Below are positions 9,269-18,363 of a stretch of DNA of 64,000 nucleotides, one piece after another. Source of the stretch: WTFY01 sp965214675. GTDB lineage: Bacteria > Pseudomonadota > Gammaproteobacteria > UBA4575. The DNA is taken from positions 1,426,001 through 1,490,000 of the forward strand of contig OZ243969.1 of NCBI GenBank assembly GCA_965214675.1, read 5' to 3'. A program made the translations under genes and the position numbers. Numbering within the stretch: the first letter of the stretch is position 1; every line of letters starts with the position of its first letter. Below the pieces are notes generated by a model that was not told where the DNA came from, did no database searches, and saw nothing but the letters and a program-made list of their open reading frames with translations.

Positions 9269-9487
9269 ATCATTGAAAACGTCCTGTCCAGGGACGAGGT
9301 GCGCCAACTTCGCAAGCACCTGGACGGTGCGGACTGGGTCAGCGGGCAGTCCAGCGCAGGCTCCCTGTCGGGCGAGGTGAAATCGAATCACCAGCTGGAG
9401 GAGGAATCGCAGGTCGCCGTGTCTCTGGGGAACCGGATTCTCAAGGTACTGGGCAACCATCCGCGCTTCATCTGCGCCGCGCGGCAC
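9269..9487 (+). pseudogene. Relic of a PKHD-type Fe(II)/2-oxoglutarate hydroxylase (PiuC/YbiX family), N-terminal part only
   Basis: One frame reads IIENVLSRDEVRQLRKHL, then LDGADWVSGQSSAG and NRILKVLGNHPRFICAA. This matches the start of PKHD-type hydroxylases, which normally continue for about 225 residues with an HxD...H iron site. Here the similarity stops near 9487, only 25 bases before the convergent ald stop, and no plausible start codon precedes it (an in-frame TGA lies at 9248). The iron-binding part is absent, so this is a dead fragment, probably a scar of a rearrangement that brought in the ald-aceFE block. Confidence 0.65.
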
Positions 9488-9511
9488 GCACGTGAGCGGT
9501 GTGCCGGCGTA

Positions 9512-10621
9512 TCAGAACAGGCTGGGAAGATCCGGAAACGCGCTGGCGACCCCTGCGTGCGTAATTTGCCCGCCATGGATGTTCAGGGCCTCGCGCACAC
9601 CGGCCTCGTGCTCGAGGAAGACCTCGAGCCCTAGGCCTGCCAGCTTGCGGATGTAGGGCAAGGTGGCATTGCAGTAGGCCTGCGTGCTGGTGCGCCCCAC
9701 CGCGCCCGGCATGTTCGGTACACAGTAGTGCACGATATCATCGACCACGTACACCGGATCATGATGCGAGGTGCGCCGGCTGGTCTCGAAACACCCGCCC
9801 TGGTCGATGGACACATCAACCAGCACGGCACCTGGCTTCATCTCACGCAACATTGCACGATCAATCAGCCTGGGGGAGCGTGCACCCGGGATCAACAGGG
9901 CACCCACGATCAGGTCGGCCAGCAGCGCGTAGTGGCGCACTGCGTGGGGATCACAGTAGATGGTCGTGACATTGTCCGGCATGACCTCATCCAGGCACCG
10001 GAGCCTTTCGATATTGATATCCATGATCGTGACATTAGCGCCCAGGCCTGCCGCGACCCGCGCAGCACTGGCGCCGACCACACCGGCCCCCAGGACCAGC
10101 ACATTGGCAGGGGCCACACCGGCGACACCGCCAAGCAGGACGCCGCGGCCCTGCATCGGTTTCTCCAGAGCCTTCGCGCCTTCCTGGATCGACATCTTGC
10201 CGGCCACCTCGCTCATGGGTTTCAGCAGCGGACGCTCACCGTGTGGATTCCCCAGGGTCTCGCAGGCCAGCGCCGAAATGTTCTTCTCAAGGCAGGCCTC
10301 GACCAGCGGCCTTGAGACGGCCAGGTGGAAATACCCGAAGACGATCATCGATGGGGCATAGTGTTTGATTTCTGCCATCTGCGGCTCTTTCACCTTGAGC
10401 AGCAGCTCGCATTCCTGGTGGATCGTTTTCGCCGACTCGACGATGCGCGCACCGGCGGCGCGGTATTCCTCGTCCGAGTAATCGCTGCCCGATCCCGCCT
10501 TGGCCTGGACCCACACCTCGTGGCCGTCCTCGACCAGCAACTGGGCACCCACCGGTAACAGTGATACGCGGTACTCATCGACCATGGTCTCTTTCGGTAT
10601 TCCTACTCTCATGACACTCAT
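9512..10621 (-). CDS. ald: Alanine dehydrogenase
   Basis: The 369-residue product matches alanine dehydrogenase along its whole length: the N-terminal GIPKE segment, KVKEPQ, and the NAD-binding VLVLGAGVVGASAARVAAGLGA. Reaction: L-alanine + NAD+ + water to pyruvate + ammonium + NADH, reversible, in the cytoplasm. The first ATG overlaps the aceF stop as TAATG, indicating translational coupling; a second ATG three codons later gives the more usual N-terminus. Being third in an aceE-aceF-ald operon is unusual and suggests alanine is a route into or out of the pyruvate pool here. Confidence 0.92.
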   Translation of the reverse strand: MSVMRVGIPKETMVDEYRVSLLPVGAQLLVEDGHEVWVQAKAGSGSDYSDEEYRAAGARIVESAKTIHQECELLLKVKEPQMAEIKHYAPSMIVFGYFHLAVSRPLVEACLEKNISALACETLGNPHGERPLLKPMSEVAGKMSIQEGAKALEKPMQGRGVLLGGVAGVAPANVLVLGAGVVGASAARVAAGLGANVTIMDINIERLRCLDEVMPDNVTTIYCDPHAVRHYALLADLIVGALLIPGARSPRLIDRAMLREMKPGAVLVDVSIDQGGCFETSRRTSHHDPVYVVDDIVHYCVPNMPGAVGRTSTQAYCNATLPYIRKLAGLGLEVFLEHEAGVREALNIHGGQITHAGVASAFPDLPSLF

Positions 10622-11880
10622 TATCCCAGAACCAGCTTCCAGATGTCTTCCAGAATGGCCTTGATATACAAAGAAAACCGGGCGGCCTCGGCTCCATTGA
10701 TGACCCGGTGATCATAGGACAGCGATAACGGCAGAAAATTCTGCGTGCCCGCGCCTTGATCCGTGCGCACGAGCATTCGTGACAGGCCCAGGATGGCGAC
10801 CTCGGGAGGATTGATGATCGGCGTGAAGGCCTGCCCGCCGAGATGCCCGAGGCTCGTGACCGTCATGCTCGCACCGCCCATCTCCTCGGGGCCAAGCTTT
10901 CGCTCGCGCGCCCGCGCGCCCAGGTCCGCCACCTCACCGGCCACCTCGGCCAGGGTCTTCCTGTCGACATCGCGCAGCACCGGCACCAGCAGGCCGTGCG
11001 GGGTATCCACGGCAATGCCGATGTGGAAATATTTTTTCAAAACGATGCATTCGCGGGCCGCATCAAAGGAGGCATTGAAGCGTGGAAACTCGGCCAGGGC
11101 GGCAGCCAGTGCCTTGATCACGAAGATTGGCGGCGTAAGGCGCACGCCCCGGGATTGCGCCTGTTCGGCAAGCTGTGCGCGGCAGGCCTCGAGGCCGGTC
11201 ACATCGGCGCGCTCGAAATGCGTTACATGCGGGATGGACTGCCAGGCCTGCAGCAGGTTCTGGGCCGTCAGTTTCTGGACCCGGGTCAACGGCGCCTCCT
11301 CGGTTTCCCCGTACTCGGAAAAATCCGGCAGCGATGCAGGCGGCGGTTGTATCCCGTCGGTGGCCTGCGGGGACTGCATGCGGGTGCGAACATGCGCCTC
11401 GATATCCTCCTTGAGGATGCGCAGGCCCCGCCCGCTCCCCTGTACCCGTTCAAGCGATACCCCCAGCTCCCGGGCATACCGGTACATGGCCGGGCTGGCA
11501 TACTCGTGACGGGAACCCTCGGCGGCTGCGAGCGCTGGTTCAGGAGGCGTGGGTTCAGACGCGGGTATCTCGGCAGAAGACTGTTGCGTAGCTGCGGGTG
11601 TCTCGGGTTTGTCGAGTTTTTCGGATCGTGGGGCGGCCTCCGTGGGCTCCAGCGCGAGCAGCACATCGCCCTGTACCACCTGGTCCCCGGGCTGTACATG
11701 AATCTTGCTGACCACTCCTTCATGCGGGGACGGGAATTCCACCAGCGCCTTGTCGGTCTCCAGGGTAGCCAGCACCTGGTCCACCTCGACGCGCTCGCCC
11801 TCGGCCACCAGGATCTCGACCACATCGACCGGGGCGCCCTCCTCGAGGTCGCTGATGCGGATCTCCGTAAGTACTGTCAT
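10621..11880 (-). CDS. aceF: Pyruvate dehydrogenase E2, dihydrolipoamide acetyltransferase
   Basis: The product has 419 residues: a single lipoyl domain (ETDKALVEF, lipoyl Lys about residue 44), a Pro/Ala/Glu-rich linker, a peripheral subunit-binding domain (ASPAMYRYARELGV to about residue 165) and the catalytic domain ending in SYDHRVINGAEAARF. It transfers acetyl from lipoate to CoA. The catalytic motif has Asn where E. coli AceF has Asp; Asn variants occur in other gammaproteobacterial E2s, so activity is expected. Having one lipoyl domain, against three in E. coli, is within family range. It lies 6 bases after aceE and overlaps ald. No E3 (lpd) gene is in the window. Confidence 0.93.
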   Translation of the reverse strand: MTVLTEIRISDLEEGAPVDVVEILVAEGERVEVDQVLATLETDKALVEFPSPHEGVVSKIHVQPGDQVVQGDVLLALEPTEAAPRSEKLDKPETPAATQQSSAEIPASEPTPPEPALAAAEGSRHEYASPAMYRYARELGVSLERVQGSGRGLRILKEDIEAHVRTRMQSPQATDGIQPPPASLPDFSEYGETEEAPLTRVQKLTAQNLLQAWQSIPHVTHFERADVTGLEACRAQLAEQAQSRGVRLTPPIFVIKALAAALAEFPRFNASFDAARECIVLKKYFHIGIAVDTPHGLLVPVLRDVDRKTLAEVAGEVADLGARARERKLGPEEMGGASMTVTSLGHLGGQAFTPIINPPEVAILGLSRMLVRTDQGAGTQNFLPLSLSYDHRVINGAEAARFSLYIKAILEDIWKLVLG

Positions 11881-11886
11881 AAAAGC

Positions 11887-14595
11887 TCAGTTGTGCACCG
11901 GGTTCGGTTTATCGGGATCGAGCTTGTATTTGCGGATGGCCGCGCCGATGTGCTTGTGCTCGATACTGCCCCGTTCGGCCAGCGTGTACAGGGCCGCTAC
12001 CACGATGTTCTCGGCATCGACCTCAAAATAGCGGCGCAGGCTCTGGCGGGTATCACTGCGCCCGAACCCGTCGGTACCGAGCACCGTGTACGGGGCATGA
12101 ACAAAGGGGCGGATCTGGTCCGCGTAGATCTTCATGTAGTCCGATGCGGCCACCACGGGCGCATCGCATCCCGCGAGGCTTTGTTCGACAAAGCTTTGCC
12201 TGGGCTTGGCCTTCGGGTGTCGCATGTTCCAGCGATGCGTCTCAAGGCCCTGCCGTCTCAGGCGATTGAAGCTCGTCACACTCCAGACCTCGGATACCAC
12301 CCCGTAGTCCTCGTACAGCAGCCGGGCTGCACGAAGGACCTCGCGAAGGATGGCGCCGCTGCCGAGCAGGCGCAGCTGCACATCGGAGCCGGGGGCGCCC
12401 TGCAGGCGGTACATGCCCTGGATGATGCCCTCCTCGCAGCCCTTCGGCATCGCAGGGTGCTCGTAGTTCTCGTTGGTCACCGTGATGTAGTAGTACCAGT
12501 CGTTTTGATCGACGTACATGGCCTGCATCCCGTGGTGCACGATCACCGCCAGCTCGTAGGCAAAGGCCGGGTCGTAGGCCCGGCAGTTGGGAATGGTGGA
12601 GGCGAGCACGTGGCTGTGCCCGTCCTGGTGCTGCAGGCCTTCGCCGGCCAGGGTTGTTCGACCGGAAGTGCCGCCGATGAGAAATCCGCGTGCACGACTG
12701 TCGCCGGCCGCCCAGGCCAGGTCACCGACCCGCTGGAAGCCGAACATGGAATAGAAGATGAAGAACGGGATCATCGGCAGGTTGTGGATACCGAAGGAGG
12801 TGGCTGCGGCAATCCATGAGGACATGGCGCCGGCCTCGGTGATGCCTTCCTCCAGGATCTGGCCTGCACGGTCCTCACGGTAGACCAGCACCTGGTCGGA
12901 ATCGACCGGGTCGTACAGCTGGCCGCGGTGCGCGTAGATGCCGAGGCTTCGAAACAGGCCCTCCATGCCGAAGGTTCGTGCCTCGTCCGGCACGATCGGC
13001 ACGATGTGCTGTGCAATTTCCTTGTCGCGCGTCAGGGTCAGCAGAATACGCACGAAGGCCATGGTGGTCGAGTACGTGCGCCCCTTGCTGCCGTCAAGCA
13101 ACTCCTTGAATGCCTTCAGCGGCGGGATTTTCAGGGTGATGGTCGGACTCTCGCGCTTTGGCATCTCGCCGACCAGCTTGTCGCGCAGGCGTTTCAGGTA
13201 ACGCATCTCCGGACTGTCCTCGGGCGGCTTGTAGAACGGCACATCCTCGAGTTCCTCGTCGGTGACCGGGATGCGGTAGCGGTCGCGGAATGCGGCCAGC
13301 GATTCACGCGCGGGCTTTTTCAGCTGGTGCGCGATGTTCAGGCTCTCACCGCTCTTGCCAAGTCCGTAGCCCTTGACCGTCTTGGCGAGGATCACGGTGG
13401 GCTGGCCCGTATGCGAGAAGGCGCGCGCATAGGCGGCGAAGATTTTCTGCTGGTCGTGACCGCCGCGGTTGAGCCGCCAGATATCGTCGTCGGTCATGTG
13501 CTCGGTCATTTCCACCAGTTCCGGGTACTTGCCGAAGAAGTGCTCGCGCACGTACGCACCGCCCCGGGCACGGTAGTTCTGGTAATCCCCGTCGACCACC
13601 TCCTGCATGCGCTTTCGAAGGATGCCCTGCTTGTCGCGGGCCAGCAGCGGGTCCCAGTTGCCGCCCCACAAAACCTTGATGACGTTCCAGCCCGCGCCTC
13701 TAAAGTTGCCCTCGAGTTCCTGGATGATCTTGCTGTTGCCGCGCACCGGACCGTCGAGGCGCTGCAGGTTGCAGTTGATCACGAAGATCAGGTGATCGAG
13801 TTCCTCGCGCGCCGCCAGCGAGATGGCGCCGAGGGATTCCGGCTCGTCCATCTCGCCGTCACCGGTGAATACCCAGACCTTGCGGTTGCCCTTGTCGATG
13901 AGGCCGCGGTCATGCAGGTAGTTCATGAAGCGCGCCTGGTAGATGCCCATGATCGGCGCAAGCCCCATGGAGACGGTCGGGAACTGCCAGAAGTCCGGCA
14001 TCAGCCACGGGTGCGGGTAGGAGGACAGGCCCTCGCCGCCGGTTTCGCGGCGAAAATTCAGCAGCTGGCGTTCGCTCAGGCGCCCGTCCAGGTAGGCGCG
14101 CGCGTAGACCCCGGGTGCGGCATGGCCCTGAAAGTACACGAGATCGCCTGCGAATTCGCCGTTGGCGGGTCGAAAGAAGTGATTGAAACCGATGCTGATC
14201 AGAGTCGCCGCCGAGGCATAGGTGGAGATGTGCCCACCGAGCTCGGGATGCTTCTGGTTGGCCTTGACCACCATGGCGAGCGCGTTCCAGCGCTCGAGCG
14301 AACGCACCCGGTGTTCCATGCGCGGATCCCCCGGCAGGCGCGCCTCCTGCTCGACCGGGATGGTGTTGACGTAGGCCGTGGTGTTTCGAAACGGCAGGTT
14401 CACGCCGCGGATACGCGCACTGTGGATGAGCTGCTCGATGATGTGATGGGCGCGCGCACCCCCGTCTCGCTCGAGGATCGCCTCAAGGGCCTGCAGCCAC
14501 TCGCGCGTCTCCTGCGGGTCGATGTCCACGCCCGTATCCGCCTGCGCCTCGTCAACAGGCGGATCCCCAGGTTTTTGTGCGCGCGGTTCGGACAT
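11887..14595 (-). CDS. aceE: Pyruvate dehydrogenase E1, homodimeric type
   Basis: The 902-residue product is close to the 887 of E. coli AceE and matches it in order: PHPWLMPDFWQFPTVSMGL near residue 190, the thiamine-diphosphate motif GDGEMDEPES with its NCNLQRLDGP continuation, and the C-terminal SVTSFNRLRRQG. It decarboxylates pyruvate and acetylates the E2 lipoyl group. It is the first gene of the aceE-aceF-ald operon. The upstream 14596-14786 gap should carry the promoter; no PdhR-type operator was recognised. Long opposite-strand frames inside this gene are composition artefacts. Confidence 0.95.
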   Translation of the reverse strand: MSEPRAQKPGDPPVDEAQADTGVDIDPQETREWLQALEAILERDGGARAHHIIEQLIHSARIRGVNLPFRNTTAYVNTIPVEQEARLPGDPRMEHRVRSLERWNALAMVVKANQKHPELGGHISTYASAATLISIGFNHFFRPANGEFAGDLVYFQGHAAPGVYARAYLDGRLSERQLLNFRRETGGEGLSSYPHPWLMPDFWQFPTVSMGLAPIMGIYQARFMNYLHDRGLIDKGNRKVWVFTGDGEMDEPESLGAISLAAREELDHLIFVINCNLQRLDGPVRGNSKIIQELEGNFRGAGWNVIKVLWGGNWDPLLARDKQGILRKRMQEVVDGDYQNYRARGGAYVREHFFGKYPELVEMTEHMTDDDIWRLNRGGHDQQKIFAAYARAFSHTGQPTVILAKTVKGYGLGKSGESLNIAHQLKKPARESLAAFRDRYRIPVTDEELEDVPFYKPPEDSPEMRYLKRLRDKLVGEMPKRESPTITLKIPPLKAFKELLDGSKGRTYSTTMAFVRILLTLTRDKEIAQHIVPIVPDEARTFGMEGLFRSLGIYAHRGQLYDPVDSDQVLVYREDRAGQILEEGITEAGAMSSWIAAATSFGIHNLPMIPFFIFYSMFGFQRVGDLAWAAGDSRARGFLIGGTSGRTTLAGEGLQHQDGHSHVLASTIPNCRAYDPAFAYELAVIVHHGMQAMYVDQNDWYYYITVTNENYEHPAMPKGCEEGIIQGMYRLQGAPGSDVQLRLLGSGAILREVLRAARLLYEDYGVVSEVWSVTSFNRLRRQGLETHRWNMRHPKAKPRQSFVEQSLAGCDAPVVAASDYMKIYADQIRPFVHAPYTVLGTDGFGRSDTRQSLRRYFEVDAENIVVAALYTLAERGSIEHKHIGAAIRKYKLDPDKPNPVHN

Positions 14596-14786
14596 GGCGA
14601 TACGGTATCCTCGTCGTTCAATGCTTGTGTAATTGTAGACCGGATACGCGGGTCATGCGTACTTTGTCCGCAACCTTCAGCGCACTGCCGAAGTCAACAG
14701 GGGATTACAAGGGGCGATGGCTGCGGTAAGCTTCCAGACCTCACCTTGCCTTAGCCATCAGAGAAAACCCGGTGCAGCTGACAAGC

Positions 14787-15212
14787 ATGTCCATGGATAC
14801 AGAAGATACAGACAAGTCTGCCGGGATTGTCGTCGTGCAGGTCAACGGCACGGCCCTGCTCGAATACGACCGCAGCCAGGCCCTGTCGGCCAAACAGAAG
14901 GCCTCGCTGTCGATGCTGGACGGGAAGCTGGATGAAGGCATCCTGCTGAACGGCGAGTTCATTACGCTGCCGAACGAGCAGGAGCGCGTCGAGTTCATGA
15001 GCGCGCATCTCGTCTCGGCGTTGCTCGAGGACGACGAGGGGATCGCTGCGGCCAGCTGCGCCTACCTGGCCAGGGTGCTGCCCGATCTCAAGCAGGTGCG
15101 GGCCACGGAAAAGGATGGTGCCGTATCGATCGAACTGATCTTTGATCGTGAGTACCAACCGGAGCAGCCCATGAAATTCGTGCCGATCGGCCGGTTGAAG
15201 TCACGTCATTAA
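14787..15212 (+). CDS. Conserved hypothetical protein, about 141 residues
   Basis: A soluble acidic protein with no signal peptide, membrane segment or catalytic motif that I recognise. The middle part (EFITLPNEQERVEFMSAHL) and the C-terminal basic end (IGRLKSRH) look like a compact folded domain. Start is uncertain: ATG 14787 is used, with GTG 14772 and ATG 14793 as alternatives, and none has a good ribosome site. It is transcribed away from aceE and followed by a toxin-antitoxin pair on the same strand. Function unknown. Confidence 0.6.
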   Translation: MSMDTEDTDKSAGIVVVQVNGTALLEYDRSQALSAKQKASLSMLDGKLDEGILLNGEFITLPNEQERVEFMSAHLVSALLEDDEGIAAASCAYLARVLPDLKQVRATEKDGAVSIELIFDREYQPEQPMKFVPIGRLKSRH

Positions 15213-15355
15213 GCACGAGTCCAGTTTGGCGTTTCATGGTGTGTGGGCATCCTTCATTACCCTGACTGACCCTGCAGGCCGGGTTTGACAGAGCTCACGG
15301 GCACGGTGCCCCACATCGGCAAACCTGTAGCGTGTCTGATCGAACGCTGCTACTA

Positions 15356-15378
15356 TATGACCATATACATGACCATAT
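15356..15378 (+). promoter_or_regulatory. Tandem repeat operator upstream of the Phd-type antitoxin
   Basis: ATGACCATAT occurs twice, at 15357-15366 and 15369-15378, 12 bases apart; each copy includes the half-palindrome TATG-NN-CATA or a near version. It lies just upstream of the antitoxin ATG (15388). Phd/YefM antitoxins repress their own operons by binding such repeats, so this is the likely autoregulatory site. Direct sequence observation; the binding is inference. Confidence 0.6.
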
Positions 15379-15387
15379 GAGGTTGTC

Positions 15388-15627
15388 ATGGACACAGTGA
15401 ATCTTGCCCAAGCCAAAGCCCACCTCAGCGAACTTCTCGACAAGGTGGAAGCGGGCCAAGAGGTGATCATTACCCGCCGCGGAAAGGCCGTGGCGCATCT
15501 TTCCCCCGCCGTCGGTCCCAAAAAGCCGCTGCCGCTCGGGAAGCTGGCCGGCTTCCGGGCATCAATGCTGCCCTTGCGACGCCCCTTCGCTGATCTGCTG
15601 CGCGAGGCACGGGATGAGGGTCTATGA
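15388..15627 (+). CDS. Phd/YefM-family antitoxin
   Basis: A 79-residue protein. The first 50 residues (VNLAQAKAHLSELLDKVEAG, then VIITRRGKAVAHLSP) are the standard Phd/YefM DNA-binding and dimerisation fold. The C-terminal tail (PFADLLREARDEGL) is the usual toxin-neutralising extension. GAGG lies five bases before the ATG. Eighteen bases separate it from the PIN toxin downstream, so the two form one operon, probably autoregulated through the repeats at 15356-15378. Confidence 0.88.
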   Translation: MDTVNLAQAKAHLSELLDKVEAGQEVIITRRGKAVAHLSPAVGPKKPLPLGKLAGFRASMLPLRRPFADLLREARDEGL

Positions 15628-15645
15628 AGTTGGCGGCTTGCCCGA

Positions 15646-16092
15646 ATGCTCTATTTCGACACCAGTTTCCTTGCGCCCCTTATATTGCCCGAGGCCACCA
15701 GCGAACCAGTCGCGGGCTTTTTCGACGCCCTGCCGCCCGAAGATCTCACAGTCAGCCACTGGACTCGCGTCGAGTTTGCCTCGCTGCTCGCCCGTGAAAT
15801 TCGCATGGGCGGCCTGGACCCCGCAGTGGCGCACAACGCAGATTCACGATTCGAATCCATGGTCCGCGAGTCCTTTACTGTGATCTTGCCGAATCCTGAT
15901 GACTTCGATCGGGCACGAGATTGCCTCAACCGCTTCGAGACCGGACTGCGGGCCGCCGATGCGCTGCACCTCGCCATCGCATGGAACCGCGGCTCGAAGG
16001 CTATCTACAGCTTGGACAAGCGGATGATTGCTGCGGGAAAGACTCTCGGGTTACCGACGACTGCCGGAACCGTCCCGGGATATGACGATTGA
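15646..16092 (+). CDS. vapC: VapC-type PIN-domain ribonuclease toxin
   Basis: The 148-residue product begins MLYFDTSFLAPL, placing the first PIN acidic residue at D5. A further acidic residue lies in WTRVEFASLL, and the C-terminal pair is in RAADALHLA. PIN toxins cut RNA, often tRNA or rRNA, in a Mg-dependent reaction. It pairs with the Phd-type antitoxin just upstream. All expected acidic positions appear present and the frame is intact, so the module is probably functional. Confidence 0.88.
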   Translation: MLYFDTSFLAPLILPEATSEPVAGFFDALPPEDLTVSHWTRVEFASLLAREIRMGGLDPAVAHNADSRFESMVRESFTVILPNPDDFDRARDCLNRFETGLRAADALHLAIAWNRGSKAIYSLDKRMIAAGKTLGLPTTAGTVPGYDD

Positions 16093-16372
16093 TGGCATCA
16101 ACGAGCGAAAATACACCCATTTGCGACGGGCAAATACTGGCCGGCCCGCTGTTCAGCGAGCCAATGTGGGTCGGGACCGTGCGCGTCAACGGGACGGGTT
16201 TCCGGGTCGCAGGCGATCTAAGACGCGCTGGGAATCGACTCCACTCCGGGAGGGATCGCAAGACGGTCGTGTAGCCAGTCCCCGAGCACGCACTTGTAGT
16301 GCCACGCGCCGGCTCCGCCCATCATAACTGCATGATGTGAAAAGAGATTATCCGAAGGGTGGTACAGATGGC
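16093..16372. other. Intergenic region between convergent vapC and rho
   Basis: Two transcription units converge here. I saw no open frame with protein character, no T-tailed hairpin for either strand, and no repeat linking it to other parts of the window. Confidence 0.5.
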
Positions 16373-17629
16373 CTAGCGTTTCATAGCCGTGAAGAATTCC
16401 TCGTTGGTCTTGGTCGCCTGCATGCGCCCGAGCATGAAGTCCATGGACTCGATCTCGTCCATCGGGTGCAGGAACTTGCGCAGCACCCAGATCTTCTGCA
16501 GCTCCTCCTGGTTGGTGATCAACTCCTCGCGGCGGGTGCCGGAGCGGTTGATGTTGATGGCCGGGAACACGCGTTTTTCCGCGATGCGCCGGTCCATGTG
16601 GATTTCCATGTTGCCGGTGCCCTTGAACTCCTCGTAGATCACTTCGTCCATCTTCGAGCCGGTCTCGACCAGCGCGGTGGCAACGATGGTCAGGCTGCCG
16701 CCCTCCTCGATGTTGCGTGCCGCACCGAAAAAGCGTTTCGGGCGCTGCAGGGCATTGGCATCGACGCCGCCGGTCAGTACCTTTCCGGAGGCCGGGGCGA
16801 CCGTGTTGTAGGCGCGTGCCAGTCGCGTGATGGAGTCCAGCAGGATAACCACGTCCATCTTGTGCTCGACCAGACGCTTGGCCTTCTCGATCACCATTTC
16901 TGCCACCTGTACATGCCGGGTCGCCGGCTCATCGAAGGTGCTGGAGACCACTTCACCCTGCACCATGCGTTCCATCTCGGTGACTTCCTCGGGCCGCTCG
17001 TCGATGAGCAGCACGATCAGGTAGGTCTCCGGGTGGTTCGAGGTGATGCTCTGTGCGATGTTTTGCAGCATCAGTGTCTTGCCGGCCTTGGGCGGGGAGA
17101 CGATCAGGCCGCGCTGGCCCTTGCCGATCGGTGCGCAGATATCGATGATGCGCGCGGTGATGTCCTCGGTGCTGCCGTTGCCGCGTGAGAGTTTCATGCG
17201 CTCGTCCGGATGCAGGGGCGTGAGGTTCTCGAACAGCACCTTGCGCTTGGCGTTCTCGGGCGCGTCGAAATTGATCTGGTCCACCTTGAGCATGGCGAAG
17301 TAGCGCTCGCTGTCCTTGGGTGGGCGGATCTTGCCGGACACGGTATCGCCGGTGCGCAGCCCGAAGCGTCTGATCTGGCTGGGCGAGACGTAGATGTCAT
17401 CGAGGCCTGCGAGGTAGGAGCCCTCGGCCGAGCGCAGGAAACCGAAACCGTCCTGCAGGATCTCGAGCACGCCGTCGCCGAAGATGTCCTCGCCGTTTTT
17501 CGCATGTGCCTTGAGGATCGAGAAGATGATGTCCTGCTTGCGCGCGCGCGCCTGGTTCTCGACACCCATGTCGGCAGCCGTATCCACCAGTTCGGCGGCC
17601 GGCTTCTTTTTCAATTCAGTCAGGTTCAT
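16373..17629 (-). CDS. rho: Transcription termination factor Rho
   Basis: The 418-residue product matches E. coli Rho (419 residues) end to end. It begins MNLTELKKKPAAELV; the RNA-binding cold-shock-like domain contains GFGFLRS; Walker A is SPPKAGKTL, Walker B lies in DVVILLDSITRLARAYN, and the C-terminal ATPase part has INRSGTRREELI. It is the hexameric RNA helicase that ends transcription at rut sites. It lies downstream of trxA on the same strand, the usual gammaproteobacterial arrangement. Confidence 0.97.
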   Translation of the reverse strand: MNLTELKKKPAAELVDTAADMGVENQARARKQDIIFSILKAHAKNGEDIFGDGVLEILQDGFGFLRSAEGSYLAGLDDIYVSPSQIRRFGLRTGDTVSGKIRPPKDSERYFAMLKVDQINFDAPENAKRKVLFENLTPLHPDERMKLSRGNGSTEDITARIIDICAPIGKGQRGLIVSPPKAGKTLMLQNIAQSITSNHPETYLIVLLIDERPEEVTEMERMVQGEVVSSTFDEPATRHVQVAEMVIEKAKRLVEHKMDVVILLDSITRLARAYNTVAPASGKVLTGGVDANALQRPKRFFGAARNIEEGGSLTIVATALVETGSKMDEVIYEEFKGTGNMEIHMDRRIAEKRVFPAININRSGTRREELITNQEELQKIWVLRKFLHPMDEIESMDFMLGRMQATKTNEEFFTAMKR

Positions 17630-17840
17630 AGTCGTTCACACTCGTCGTGTTAATGGTTTGCAGTGGGTACGTGCACGCCGGGGCAGTGCCTGCCGGGGGC
17701 GTGCTGAAAATAGTTGTTCACACAGGGATACAGCGCCGGCTGTATTAAAGGGGTTCGGTTGTGACTGGCCTGTATCGTGTTGTTGTGTGTATTCGTTGTG
17801 ATGTCTGGTTATCGTTGCCAGAGGAGCTTGTTATTAGTAT
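17630..17840 (-). promoter_or_regulatory. rho leader region with a stable hairpin
   Basis: The 211 bases between trxA and rho contain an inverted repeat at 17673-17679 and 17698-17704 (GCACGCC/GGCGTGC). On the minus strand it is not followed by a U-run, so it is not a simple terminator. rho of enterics is autoregulated through its leader; a comparable role here is inference. No clear promoter was identified. Confidence 0.4.
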
Positions 17841-18167
17841 CTAGAGGCTCTGGTCAATGAATGCGGTTAACTGTGATTTGGACAATGCGCCGACCTTGGT
17901 CGCCTCGGCATTGCCGTTCTTGAAAATCATCAGCGTGGGTATCCCACGCACCCCGTACTTGGGAGGCGTGTCCGGGTTGTCGTCGACGTTCAGCTTGGCG
18001 ACTTTAAGCTTGCCCTGGTATTCAACGGCGATTTCATCGAGGATCGGGGCGACCATCTTGCACGGCCCACACCACTGTGCCCAGTAGTCCACCAGCACCG
18101 GCTCATCGGATTGCAGCACTTCCTTCTCGAAGGTGCTGTCCGTTATGTGACTTATCGCTTCACTCAC
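17841..18167 (-). CDS. trxA: Thioredoxin 1
   Basis: A 108-residue protein with the active site WAQWCGPCKM and the cis-Pro loop GIPTLMIFKNG, matching E. coli thioredoxin in length. It reduces protein disulfides using thioredoxin reductase. The start is a GTG at 18165-18167 (reading VSEAISHITD); the longer open frame upstream has no thioredoxin similarity. It precedes rho, as in many gammaproteobacteria. One residue near the C-terminus reads PKYGVRGIPT, normal for the family. Confidence 0.95.
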   Translation of the reverse strand: MSEAISHITDSTFEKEVLQSDEPVLVDYWAQWCGPCKMVAPILDEIAVEYQGKLKVAKLNVDDNPDTPPKYGVRGIPTLMIFKNGNAEATKVGALSKSQLTAFIDQSL

Positions 18168-18363
18168 TCGACTGTTTGTCCCTATCCGAAATAATAAAGT
18201 GGTATTCGTGAAAACAGGCGCCGGAGATGGCGCGTTCGGGATCATGCAGACATTGCCTGCACCCCTAATTTTATGCATTCCTGACAGGATTACAAGCCCA
18301 ATGCCCTCAATCCGTTGTACACCCCCGGTTTTCCAGGCGGTGCAAATGTACGGTGGTGTATAG

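Noticed and set aside
10843..14754. Long plus-strand open frames of 658 and 608 residues inside aceF and aceE
   Set aside because: They are mirror frames of strongly matched pyruvate dehydrogenase genes in GC-rich DNA, with no family motifs.
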